Position numbers and translations under genes: made by a program. A stretch of DNA of 64,000 nucleotides. It comes from Homalodisca vitripennis (Eukaryota; Arthropoda; Insecta; Hemiptera; Cicadellidae). The notes beneath the pieces are model-generated. The model ran no database searches. It saw nothing but the letters and a program-made list of their open reading frames with translations, and was not told where the DNA came from. How positions within the stretch are numbered: the stretch's first letter is position 1; every line of letters starts with the position of its first letter. Of the stretch, positions 42,001-54,000 are shown piece by piece. The stretch lies in NCBI RefSeq assembly GCF_021130785.1, contig NC_060207.1:195229501-195293500 (forward strand), read 5' to 3'.

Positions 42001-45000
42001 ATTTATGCTTAAATTTGTAATTTACTGTGGAGTTTTGGACGATATGGGAGGAAAAGGGCACGCCGCGATTGTTGTTCTGAATCTAATGAGAGAAAAACTC
42101 CACAACAGCCACAGTCTGTATATGGATAATTATACAGGACATTTGGGTGGTTGGTAGGGATGTATACAGGATGTCCAGCAACCATTCGAACAAACTTTGC
42201 CACATTGTTCAGCAGGCCAAAAACTAACAAATAATGCAATATAACAGGTGCCCTATTTCGCTTCGTTTAGCGTCTGTCTGTCTGTATGTGTTTTTTGGGA
42301 AAAAAATTGCTACTCAAAAAACCATTTAAGATACAGAATTCAAACTTAACAGTTATGTTTAACCTAGTGTTGGTCCTTTTCAGTGAAAAAAAAATAAAAC
42401 AAATATTCATTGCATTTCAAAATGGCGGCCGTTCAAAATTTTCAAATTGTATTTAGCTTTGAAACTGCTACTTTGACAACAAATTCACCAGGATAACTTT
42501 TTTTAGCATATTTTATTACCAATTCAACAATTTTTTGTTTCAAAAAGATTGAATAACAAATAACTGAGTTACAGCACCAAACGTAAAAACAGGTTAAATC
42601 CATGCATTGCAAGTACATACAACAATGTAGTGGATTTTTACGAATAAACTTTTTAAGGTTCTTTATTAAAATACTGAACAATTATTATAACCTAAAAAAA
42701 TATTACTATCATTTTTGTTCCATTTACAGTAATCAATGTGTTACACACACACAAAATAAAAAGAAACAAACTATTCACAATGCTCTTAAAAAAACAATAG
42801 CATAATATTACATGAAAACAGATGACTAACAATCAGGTGTTTTTAAATCAAGAAAAACTAATAAACAAACTATCAAGACATTGTTGAGCAAGTCTATGTT
42901 TTGAACGTGATTGTCACTGTTTGAATATTCTGTTCTTCTTAGTAATTTCTGTTAGTTTTTCCTGTTAATTTAAATTTCTTTTATTACTTTGTTTCTTGTA
43001 CGATATAAACCGTTTTACTTTTGAAGAGTATGCTGATATTCACTTTGTGTACGGACTTGCTGGAGGCAATGCCAGATTAGCTAGCAGATTGTACAGAGAG
43101 CGCTTTCCAGATAGGCTGCACCCAGTTCATAGCGTCTTCAGTGCCGTTCATATTCGTCTTAGGGAAACTGGACATTTGAAAAATAATGTTTGTAGAACGG
43201 GTAAATCCGGGGACTGTTGATTTTGAAGAATAGGTTTTATTATTCGTAGAAGAAAAACCCCTCCACCAGCGTTCGTGCTATTGTTCATAATTTGGATGTA
43301 TGCAAAAGTTCTGTGTGGAAAGTGTTAAATAAAGAACGTTTGTGCCCTTACAGACATCAGAAAGTACAAGCCTTAGAACCTGCAGATTTTTCCTCTCTGG
43401 GTAGACTGCTCTCGTTGGTTTCCTTCACAAATTAGTTGATGAACCCGATCTTTTAAGGTATGTTCTCTTTACTGACGAAGCGTCATTTACTCGAGATGGC
43501 ATATTTAACCCTATAAGTGGCGGTCATTTTGTGGTCTCAGTGGCAGGCCGTTTTCGGGTAAATTGCTCTGATCGTTAAACTTATTTTTAGAAAATATTAT
43601 CTAAGTGATAACCCTAAACAACATTATATATTTTTTATTTTCCTTATGAACTATAGAATATGAATAAATATAATATTTTGGTGCCTTACCATTATCTTCA
43701 GATTAATATAATTGTAGATGTGTTAAAAAATTTTTGTTAGAAAAAATAATTTTTAAGTTCTACTGTCCGTCACTTTGAAACTACTGGAGCTACAAAATAA
43801 TGTCAAATTCACAGAATATACACAATTTTATTCTAAAACAAATTACTTCTTATACATTTTTTTCTATTTACAAGAACAAAAAAAGTTAGATGGGAAAAAC
43901 TAAATGTATGTATAAACTGGTTTTTTTTTTACTCCCGAGTCACTAGAAGGGGCTTGTCTTTTCCTCCCAGTAGTGTAGGGCCTATAATAGTATAATAATG
44001 GCTTAGTTTGTCATAGACACAGTATATTTCGTAAATATAAAACAGGAATTGTCTTATCGCAAACCCCTCCCCATCCTCAGGACAGAGGTCAAAGTCGAGC
44101 GGATCTAGTAGATAACGTGACTACAGATTCTCGCCGCCCGTTCACGCGCAGCATTCTTGTACTTTTCGTGCCGAAGTGTCTGTCGAGTGTGTCGCTTTGT
44201 TGTACTTCCGTGTTTTACTGTGTGTGTAATAGATTAGTGATGGTGACACTATGAGAATTTGGGATATACCCAGGAGCGAAGAGGGGGGCCATTTGTTTTT
44301 TACAAAATCATGACTAGTTGCCTACATCTAAAATATGCGTTGCGGTTGGCAGTTGCTGCTGAAGGCGGAAATCCACTAGACTCACTCATCCTTAATATTG
44401 CTGCTTTCTGGGCGTCACAGGAAACCCATTAACAATTAATAATCATTGTAAAGTTTGTAATTGAAGAGTTGCTTTTTCGTTCTATAATGTTTTTTTTTTC
44501 TATGAATTTATTTGTTTGTGTTCCTCATACTGGTGTAGTCGGTATAATCCCAAAGTACCCCAACATTTTCCATGACGAACGAATAACCTAAACATTTACC
44601 GATAACACAAACAACGCGATAAACAATAATATACTGACAATAACAGTACGCAAAGTCGCCAAACAAAACAGTGACGAGATGAGTAGACAGCTGTTCTCTC
44701 GTTCTCTGCCGCCAGATCAATCGAAAACCGCCGGAATCATTTAAAGCCAGCAAACATTAGTAACATGAATACACACTATACTATATGATATGTATAGGAA
44801 ATTTAATGGAGAATAAATAGTTCAAACTAGGCCTAAAAAATAATGGACGGTTGCGGAGCAACGGCCTTAAATGTGAAGCGATGGCTGTGACGGCGCTTGC
44901 CACTTCGCCGGCGGCGTGAATCATATGTCTCAGACGGTGCTTGCCACTTAGAGGGTTAATAGCCGAAACAGCCATTTATGGGCTGAAGAGAACCCTCATG

Positions 45001-48000
45001 AAATTGTGCAACATAAGTTTTCAGCACAAATTTTCTGTCAATATCTGGGCTGGAATAGTAGACAGATATTTGATTGGGCCACACATTATACCAAACAGAC
45101 TGAACGGACCTACTTATGAAGTTTGTTTGAGGGAAATCTTACCTGAGCTGTTGGAACATGTTCCTATTGAAACTAGACAAAGAATGTGGTTTCAACACGA
45201 TGGAGCACAGGCCCACTTTTCCTGATTGCTAGACAACATTTGAATGAAGTGTATGGAGATCGTTGGATTGGACGTGGAGGTCCCGTCTCTTGGCCTCCAC
45301 GGTCACCTGACATCACACCCATTGATTTTTACTTGTGGGGGACACATGAAGCAATTAGTGTATACCACTCCCATAAAGAATGAAATGGATCTAGTAGCTA
45401 GAGTTTGTTGAGGCTGCTGCAGTTATTCAAGACAGTAATCCTTTTGAAGGGGTGAGAGAATCGTGCTTACGACGCTTCAGAATCTGCAGCAAGTTACAAG
45501 GACGCCACTTTGAGCAACGAGTATGAAAGTTTTACAGTAATGTATTCATTGATTTCTTAATAAAAAATATCATGTTCAATAAAATTTTTCAAACACATTG
45601 AATTAATTACGCTGTTTCACACAATTGCCATGTAAGAAAACCCTATACCTAACCATAAACGTAGCCCTATTAACATTTTTTTTTTTAAGATTTAAAAACC
45701 AGGATTTACAATTGGTTAAGAACTTTTTTTAAATTTACCTTAAAAAACAATTTTAAAAATAATATTAAATTTCAGGTTATAATATTGTTCACTATTTTAA
45801 TAAAGAACCTTAAAAAGTTTATTTGTAAAAATCCACTTACATTGTTGTATTCAAATTCAAATTCAAAATTTCTTTATTCAGCCATGTAACAGATTATTAC
45901 AAGAATAGCGTCACAATAAATCTCAATATAAATTTATAATTGCTATATTAAAACATAAAAATCAGTTTGACACTCACTGAAAAAGTAAGATTTGGCTATG
46001 TAGCCTTCTACAGAGTAAGTTAAAAACAATTTTTTAAATCAAGACAGTTATTAGTTAAGGTAATTATTAGGTAATTTAAGGGGATTTTATACATTTCTAA
46101 ACATACCCAACAATACTTAAATGTTACTTACATATTGAAACAAAAAAAGTCTTCAAAAGAATACAAGGATAATGTTAATAAATAATTTTTAAGTAGTTTT
46201 TTGAAATTTTCATAATTTTGCTCATTTTGAATATTGAGAGGAAGGTTAAACAAAAAATTTTGTGCCAATGAAACCAGTTTTCTTTTCATAAAAACTTCAG
46301 CCTATGTTGTTCCACATATCTGCTACGTCTTAAATTATGATCATGATGATTTAAAATACTAATTGGGTTGTTGTATTTTTTTACGTAATTAAAAACAGTT
46401 TCATAAATGTATAGATCATATACAGTTAAAATTTGAAGTTGAGAAAAGTATGGTTTCACTGTATCTCTTTGTTTTAGGTTTAAAAATTATTCTTAGAGCT
46501 TTTTTTTGTTGTAATAAGATTCTGTCCAGATTTCTTTTAGTTGTGGCTCCGTATATTCCTATATTGTAAGACATATGGGAATTTACCATAGCAAAGTAGA
46601 TGGCTTTCAATGTCTCAAATGCTACACACCCTTGACATTTGGCGTAAAGCAAATAGACCGGAGGACATTTTTTTTACCACATAATCAACATGTTTCTCCC
46701 AACCACCAAATTCCGATCTAATATTATTTCCAAGAAACTTTGTATTGTCTACTTGATTCAATTTTGAATTTCTTAAATATATGTTAGGCTCAAATTGTAA
46801 TCTTGATTGTTTAGTACTGAACGATACAAAATTTGATTTATTTGGGTTTAGCAAGAGATTCTTGGAACTCAGGAAAATCTTTAACAGTTAAAAGGTTTAA
46901 AAAAGACAAAAGCTCAATGTCTTCCTGTTTATTACCTGAAACCGTAATACTTGCATCATCAGCATAAAGGCATATTGAGCCTCCACCTGGAACCGTCCCA
47001 GGGAGCCCCTTTAAATAACAGAGAAATAAAAAAGAGGGCCCCAGGGATAGAACCTTGAGGAACGCCATGTTTAACTATTTTAAATTTTGAAAAATAGGTT
47101 CTAATGTAATTATATTGACTTCCAGCATAGTTTAAAATGTGTTGGATTTGAGTACACTGCTGTCTATTCTTCAAATATGACCTAAACCAATTGTATTCCT
47201 TGCCTTTTATATTAAAATCACTAAGGACATTAAGCAAACCCATCATGTGACACACTGTCGAATGCTTTGGTAAGATCAAGAAAAATTCCAATAACTTTTT
47301 CATTTCTGTCAATTGAGTCTATAATCGATTCAATAAATTTAACACTTGCTGTAGCTGTGGATCTGCCTGGTCGAAACCATGTTGCTCGTTTTATCAAGTA
47401 ACTGATTTAGTTCCAAATATTTCATAAGCTGGTTATAAACTACTTTTTCATAAAACCTTTGAGATACGAGGGGTAACAATGATATAGGTCTGAAACTTGA
47501 TGGGTCATTTGTGTTTCCTTTTTTATGAAGAGGTATTACCTTAGCAATTTTTAATTGACATGGGAAAAAACCAGAAATTAATGATGAATTAATAATGTGC
47601 GTGTATGTGTATGTATGTACTTGCAATGCATGGATTTAACCTGTTTTTATGTTTTGGTGCTGTAACTCAGTAGTTTGTTATTTAATCTTTTTGAAACAAA
47701 AATTGGTGAATTGGTAATAAAATATGCTAAAAAAAGTTATCCTGGTGAATTTGTTGTCAAAGTAGCGTTCAAAGCTAATACAATTTGAAAATTTTGAAAC
47801 GGCCGCCATTTTGAAACGCAATGAGATATTTGTTTTATTTTTTTTCACTGAAAAGGACCAACACTAGGTAACATAACTGTTAAGACAGACGCTAAACGAA
47901 GCGAAATAGGGCACTGTTATATTGCATTATTTGTTAGTTTTGGCCTGCTGAACAATGTGGCAAAGTTTGTTCGAATGGTTGCTGGACACCCTGTACATAA

Positions 48001-51000
48001 ATTGTAAATACCTAGTTATGCATATATTTTAGCTTTCTCACAACATTTCTAGACATGAGAGACAAAATGTGTTTTTCACGCAAATGGTAGTGACAAATTC
48101 GATGCTATTTGCGTGTGAGGTCCCAGGACCTCAAGTTTTATAAATTGCTTAAATTAACTTTTCCGGGCTACAATTGAATACATTTTACCTTTCTGACAAT
48201 AATTCTACACATAAGAGACAAAATGTGTTTTCTTTGCGTAAGTGATAGTGATAAGTCATAGGGGCTGTGTGCACGTGAGGTCCCGGGACCTCAAGTTTTC
48301 AAAATGGCCAAAATAAACTTTTCCAAGCTACAATCAACAGAATACCATCCCCAGTTACAAGAAAACATCTAACGTTAAGTTTAAACAAAAAATATATTTT
48401 AGCATATTGGGTACGTAGTGGGCTGAAATTTAGCAGTGAACGTGTTAATTATTTAAAATTTAATTATTTATAAAACTTATTTTGAGAAAAAGCATTTTAT
48501 TGTTTATTTAAATGTATATTTTATTAAAGTTGCAAGTTAATCAAATAAATTGTAAAAAAATTATTTTTACTTCTTTTAATATCATATTAAAGTAGAAGCT
48601 TTACCAACATGTAAGTCTTGGGTGAGTCTTAATTCTTTTATGTAGTTTTAAGAGTTGAGAGAGCAAAATAAATAACAAAGTAAAATGTACAGATATGTGC
48701 GACACCTAGATATGACAGTGCACGCTATACACATCAAGACAAAGCTGTGTCAACTGGTGGAGGCAATGATGATGCGGAGAGACGACTTAGCATTCCGGCA
48801 AGAGATGAAGTTCCGCAACAAGCTGGTGGAATATCTGACTGATTGGGTGATGGGAACCTCACACCAGATCGCACCACCTAGCTCTGGGGATGTCAGTTCC
48901 ATCACCAGGTAAGGCCATTAGTATATTCTCGTACTGACTGATTGGGTGATGGGAACCTCACACCAGATCGCACCACCTAGCTCTGGGGATGTCAGTTCCA
49001 TCACCAGGTAAGGCCATTAGTATATTCTCGTACTGACTGATTGGGTGATGGGAACCTCACATCAGATCGCACCACCTAGCTCTGGAGATGTCAGCTCAAT
49101 GACCAGGTGAGACCATTAGTATATTCTCGTACTGACTGATTGGGTGATGGGAACCTCACACCAGATCGCACCACCTAGCTCTGGGGATGTCAGTTCCATC
49201 ACCAGGTAAGGCCATTAGTATATTCTCGTACTGACTGATTGGGTGATGGGAACCTCACATCAGATCGCACCACCTAGCTCTGGAGATGTCAGCTCAATGA
49301 CCAGGTGAGACCATTAGTATATTCTGTTACTGACTGATAGAGTGATGGGAACGTCACACCAGATCGCACCACCTAGCTTTGGGGATGTCAGCTCAATGAC
49401 CAGGTGAGGCCATTAGTATATTCTCCTATTGGGTGATGGGAACCTCACACTAGATCACACCACCTAGCTCTGGGGATGTCAGCTCGATGACCAGGTGAGG
49501 CCTTTAGTATAGTCTCGTACTGACTGATTGGGTGATGGGAACCACACACCAGATCGTATCACCTAGCTCTGGTGATGTCAGCTCCAACACCTTCCTTAGC
49601 TATCTCAGGCATATTTAGTCCTGTTCGTACAGTTAAGTGGAAATAAACATAAAAAATATATTATTCCTAAATAGTATTTTTGTGTTTATTTGAGGTTTAA
49701 AAATGAAAATGTGTTAAATGTAGTTTTATTTAATACTGCAGTTATAAATAAAAGTGTACTTTATGTAATGGGATTTTATTCTCTTTGAGTAAACGATCTT
49801 TGTTTTCCTCTGAATACGATAGGATCAAATAAATATGTTATATGTCATCCTTCCCGACAACTATCTATACCATTGAAGAAATCATTGTTTACTATGTGCC
49901 AGTTTATTGCAATTTTCCCTTTCTACTGCTGAATCAAACTAAATTCTTATTCTTGAAAGCTCTGAATCAAATCTAAACATAGTGAATTTAGGTGGCAGCA
50001 ATGTAGATAAATAATGGAATTAAACATTTAGATAATAACATGTTAATCCTCATAATAACAGAACATTATAATTTAAACAGTGGTTATCTTATATTATTAA
50101 TTTAGATTACATGCTGAAATGAAATTATATATTTCAATTTTAGAGACCTAGACCAAGCATGTATGGAGGCTGTGGCGGCATTACTCAGAGGACTGCCATT
50201 ACAACCCGAGGAGTCAGATAGAGGAGACTTGATGGAAGCAAAGAGCCAACTCTTTCTCAAGTAAGTTGACTTCAGAACAATTTCAAGTACACAAAGTCAA
50301 ATTGTTAAGTATGTTCTCTTACAATTCATTTTTTCGAACATAGTAGCCACATTACATAATTTGTTGATAAATTAAATTAGTATTATTTCTATTTCTTTTT
50401 TTTATACATTGTTTCTATTTGTTCCTTAATTCAGAAACTACATATATTTTCAAGTATACATTGATTAATTTTGGCAAAATCATACCAGTAAATTTATTTT
50501 TACAATCTAATAAACGCTCAAGTCTTGTAGATCCAGCTCTAATAATAATAACCAGTGATCAAATGTTAGTTCCACTTTTACAGTTTATTTATTGGTTAAA
50601 AAATTAAATAATATTCCAATGATTTAAAGTTTCAAGTGATTTGTTTTTAATTATGTTATTTTTATCTGTTGTTCATAAAGTTAAGTAAAAGACAGAATTT
50701 GTCATTTTAATCCCAAAATAACTGTGGCTAGTAATTTCTACAAGTGCTTAAAATTTCTATGAATCAATACAAGGATGCATGCTTAAGTTATTTTTGTTTA
50801 ATATCATCTCTTAGAAGAACTGACCCCAATTATTACCCATGTTGGAGAATTGTTCTGTGTTTAAGTATTTGTGAAAATCACACAACTTGAGTAATAAACA
50901 AAACAAATGAAATCTTTAAAAGAATCTTATAATGATTTCCAAAGACGTTTTGACGAAATATCAGTGGAATCCAGAAGACATTTATCATCTATGTATTAAA

Positions 51001-54000
51001 CATGGATTCATTACTATAGTTTGAACGCAATAGAACCATTGAATTTTTAGAGGAGGTATGAATAAAAAAAGTTAAAGACTTTTTCTTCAGCTGAAAAGTT
51101 TTAAGGAGGCTTCTATTTTCAAAATTTCCAAGGAATAATCAATTCAGGTTATTTGGAAAAGACACAAATGGTAATAAGTATACAGTGTGAGTAAAAAGTA
51201 TGGACACTCAGTTTAGTTTGTACTTTTAACTCACACAGTATATTATGCTTCGTTATTTTACAAATTGATAAAGAATTGAAAGAAAGATGTATATAGCTAG
51301 CTTCCTTTTAATTTAAGCCATAATAGTGTAAGTAGTTATCTTTTTTGCTGACGGTTTAGTGTTTATGTACATAAAAAAAGGTTGGATGATATGAACTATT
51401 ATCCTAAATCAACAAACTAGTGTTTTAATAATTAGTGCTCTGCAAACAAGCTTTGTATCAACATTGAGAGGGTTCTTGACTTACCCATTAGCTTTAGCTG
51501 TAAAGATATGATTATTGTAAAATTTCTTGTAATTCATATACAAAAGAATTTAAAATGGACAAATCACATTAGTATCTTGGTAGGTCGAGGTATCGAAGGT
51601 GTATTTTAACACATTCGCTGCTAAAAATCCCTATGTAGAGTTCCCTATATGCTGAAATTTTTTAAATATATTTTTACTTACTTTTGGATGAAATATGATA
51701 GAAATAAATGAAAATTACTCATAAGTCACAAAAGTTATCACTCTCTCTACCGTTTTGGAAATGCGGCAACTGTGGTTACCGCTAGCTCCTGAGGACAGTC
51801 TTCCTTGCCAGCTGGTAACTCTAGTTACCACTCACACTAGGGAACCCCTTTTATGGCAGTTGGAATATTCCAGATAAATACATTGTAGCTAAGTAAACTT
51901 TATTTTATTCGTTTTAGACAAACATAAATAATATTTATATGTGAAACCAAAATAAAAGTAAAAGTTTATAAAAATGTGAAAAAGTTTATATAAACCTCCG
52001 CTGACTCACTCAAATTCAGTTATTATTTACAAATATGTCGTGAGTAATTATAACAAAATATATTTAAATGTTTACTTGAAATAATACAAAAAATATTGTA
52101 GTACATAGGTTTATAAAAATGTATTCCAATACAGTTGTAAGTGCTCCATTGGTGTGGGTTGGCCTAGTAATCAGGATCCTCAACTTCTGAGTCCGTCTGG
52201 TACTCCACATCGTCCATGTTGTCATCCTCGTCATTTGAACTCAATACTGAGCTCTGTTGTATGCTTTGAACTTGGTTGTTGTACACCACTTGGTCCCGGG
52301 GGAAGATGCATTGTGTTGCACAACCACTTACTACTATAAAAACTTTAAATATAATGAAAAAGTCTAATGTGAAAACGAAGTGCATAAAAATGCGGGAAAA
52401 GTACCTCTCGAGGAGCAAGAAATACATCGTTGTGATAGCTCGAGTGCTGGCCGCACACTGACCTCATTTCAGAACAAAGGCTCTGTGGTAACCAGAGTTA
52501 CTGCCCGCAGCGAACGTGTTAATAAGAGTGTAGGAACTAACATTTTGCTTTGTGTTTACTGTACAAAGAGACTTTGTGTTGTGGAAGAGGTCAATTAGAC
52601 TAATATGTGGGGTATCAACCTAAACCCACTGTAGACCACTCTTTGTAAAATTATCAATTCTGCCACTGCCCTCTATTTATGCCTTGTCTGTTTTGTTACA
52701 TATAAAAACGATTTATCTATTTTGAAGAACCACATCTCTGTACTTGAGCATAACAGTAATAAAAAAGTGTAACTTAACTCTAACACAAAATAGCCCTAAT
52801 CAAGGTATAAAAATTGTTCAATATACAGTGTCATCGAAAAATAATGCCTAGATTTAATAAAATTATAACATCAAAACCTTTCATGTTAAATGAGTAATTC
52901 TTTCACTGGACGATAACTGGTGAACGCAAGTTTTGTTTTTAGTTCGTCTGATTGTGTTTCCCTGTCTTTGTGATGCACAGACAAACTGCGCAATCGTCAA
53001 GGTCAGCCGGCCACAGACGCGCCGCCGCTCAGTACGATGTTGACCGTGCAACAAAAAGCACAGTGCGTGATTTGGTACGCGGAGTCAAAGTCAATTGTCA
53101 GTGTACAGCGGCTCTTTCGGAGAACATATCCGGGTCAAACAGCACCTGATAACAAAGCTATCGCTCGATGGTTTAACCAGTTTAGGGAAACAGGGACCGT
53201 CAGCAAAAAATCTAGACCAGGCCGACCAAGAACATCAGAAGAGAATGTTGAGCGTATCCGGCAATCTTGTGTTAGGAGCCCAAAAAAAATCCATTGCTCG
53301 ACGAAGTCTTCAACTAAACATTCCAAAAACAACAATACAAAATGTACTGCACAAACGGCTAAGACTTCATGCGTATAAAATTCAGATAAAACAGCAAATA
53401 AAACCTACCGACCGCCCTAAACGAACTGAATTTGCAAGTTTTATGTTAAATGAAATTGATGATAATCCAAATTTTCTACAGAGAGTGTTGTTTAGTGATG
53501 AAGCTACGTTTCACATAAATGGATGTGTAAATTGTCACAATTGCCGTGTATGGAGATCGCAACAGCCAAACGAAATCCACGAGTATGTGCGTGATTCTCC
53601 CAAACTCAATGTGTGGTGCGCGTTATTTCATGACAAAGTTATTGGACCTTTCTTTTTTGTAGAAAAAACCATTACAGGCCTAGTTTACCTGGACATGCTT
53701 GAACTGTTTGTGTTCCCCCAATTAGACGATATCGAACAACAGACTGGACAGCGAATCATTTTTATGCAAGATGGGGCTCCACCTCACTACCATCGCGAGG
53801 TACGCGCTGCACTAAAACGCACGCTTCCCAAACGGTTGGATTAGTAGAGCAGCCCCCATTTCATGGCCTCCTAGAAGTCCTGATCTTACCCCTTTGGTTT
53901 TCTTTTTCTGGGGGGTACATAAAAAATATAGTTTACGCAGAAAAGATTCGGGATTTGGACCATCTTCGGGAGCGAATTTCTTCCGCAATCTTAACTGTTA

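Larger units (their letters stand above)
42167..47993 (+). mobile_element. Mariner-like element with ~525-bp inverted repeats
   Basis: Flanked by TA. Left arm 42167-42690 starts CAGGATGTCCAGCAACCATT; the right arm starts CAGGGTGTCCAGCAACCATT read inward from 47993 and continues at 45770-45848 beyond a LINE insertion. The arms match until about ATAACCT. Between the arms is a mariner-type transposase with a DUF4817-like N-terminus, split by a piggyBac-like MITE. Without the insertions the element would be about 2.6 kb. Confidence 0.88.
41716..48448 (+). mobile_element. piggyBac-like element hosting nested insertions
   Basis: TTAA-bounded outer element; ends TTAACACGTTCACTGCGGG and, inward from right, TTAACACGTTCACTGC. 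Palindromes GAGGTCTCGGGACCTC (41736), GAGGTCCCAGGACCTC (48117) and perfect GAGGTCCCGGGACCTC (48277) sit inside the ends. Its own sequence is about 41716-42166 and 47994-48448 (about 0.9 kb), so it was already an internally deleted copy. It keeps a transposase core fragment and was then split by a mariner-like element. Confidence 0.88.

Noticed and set aside
44508..44753. 81-codon antisense ORF in the inner MITE
   Set aside because: No similarity to transposases or other proteins; chance ORF.
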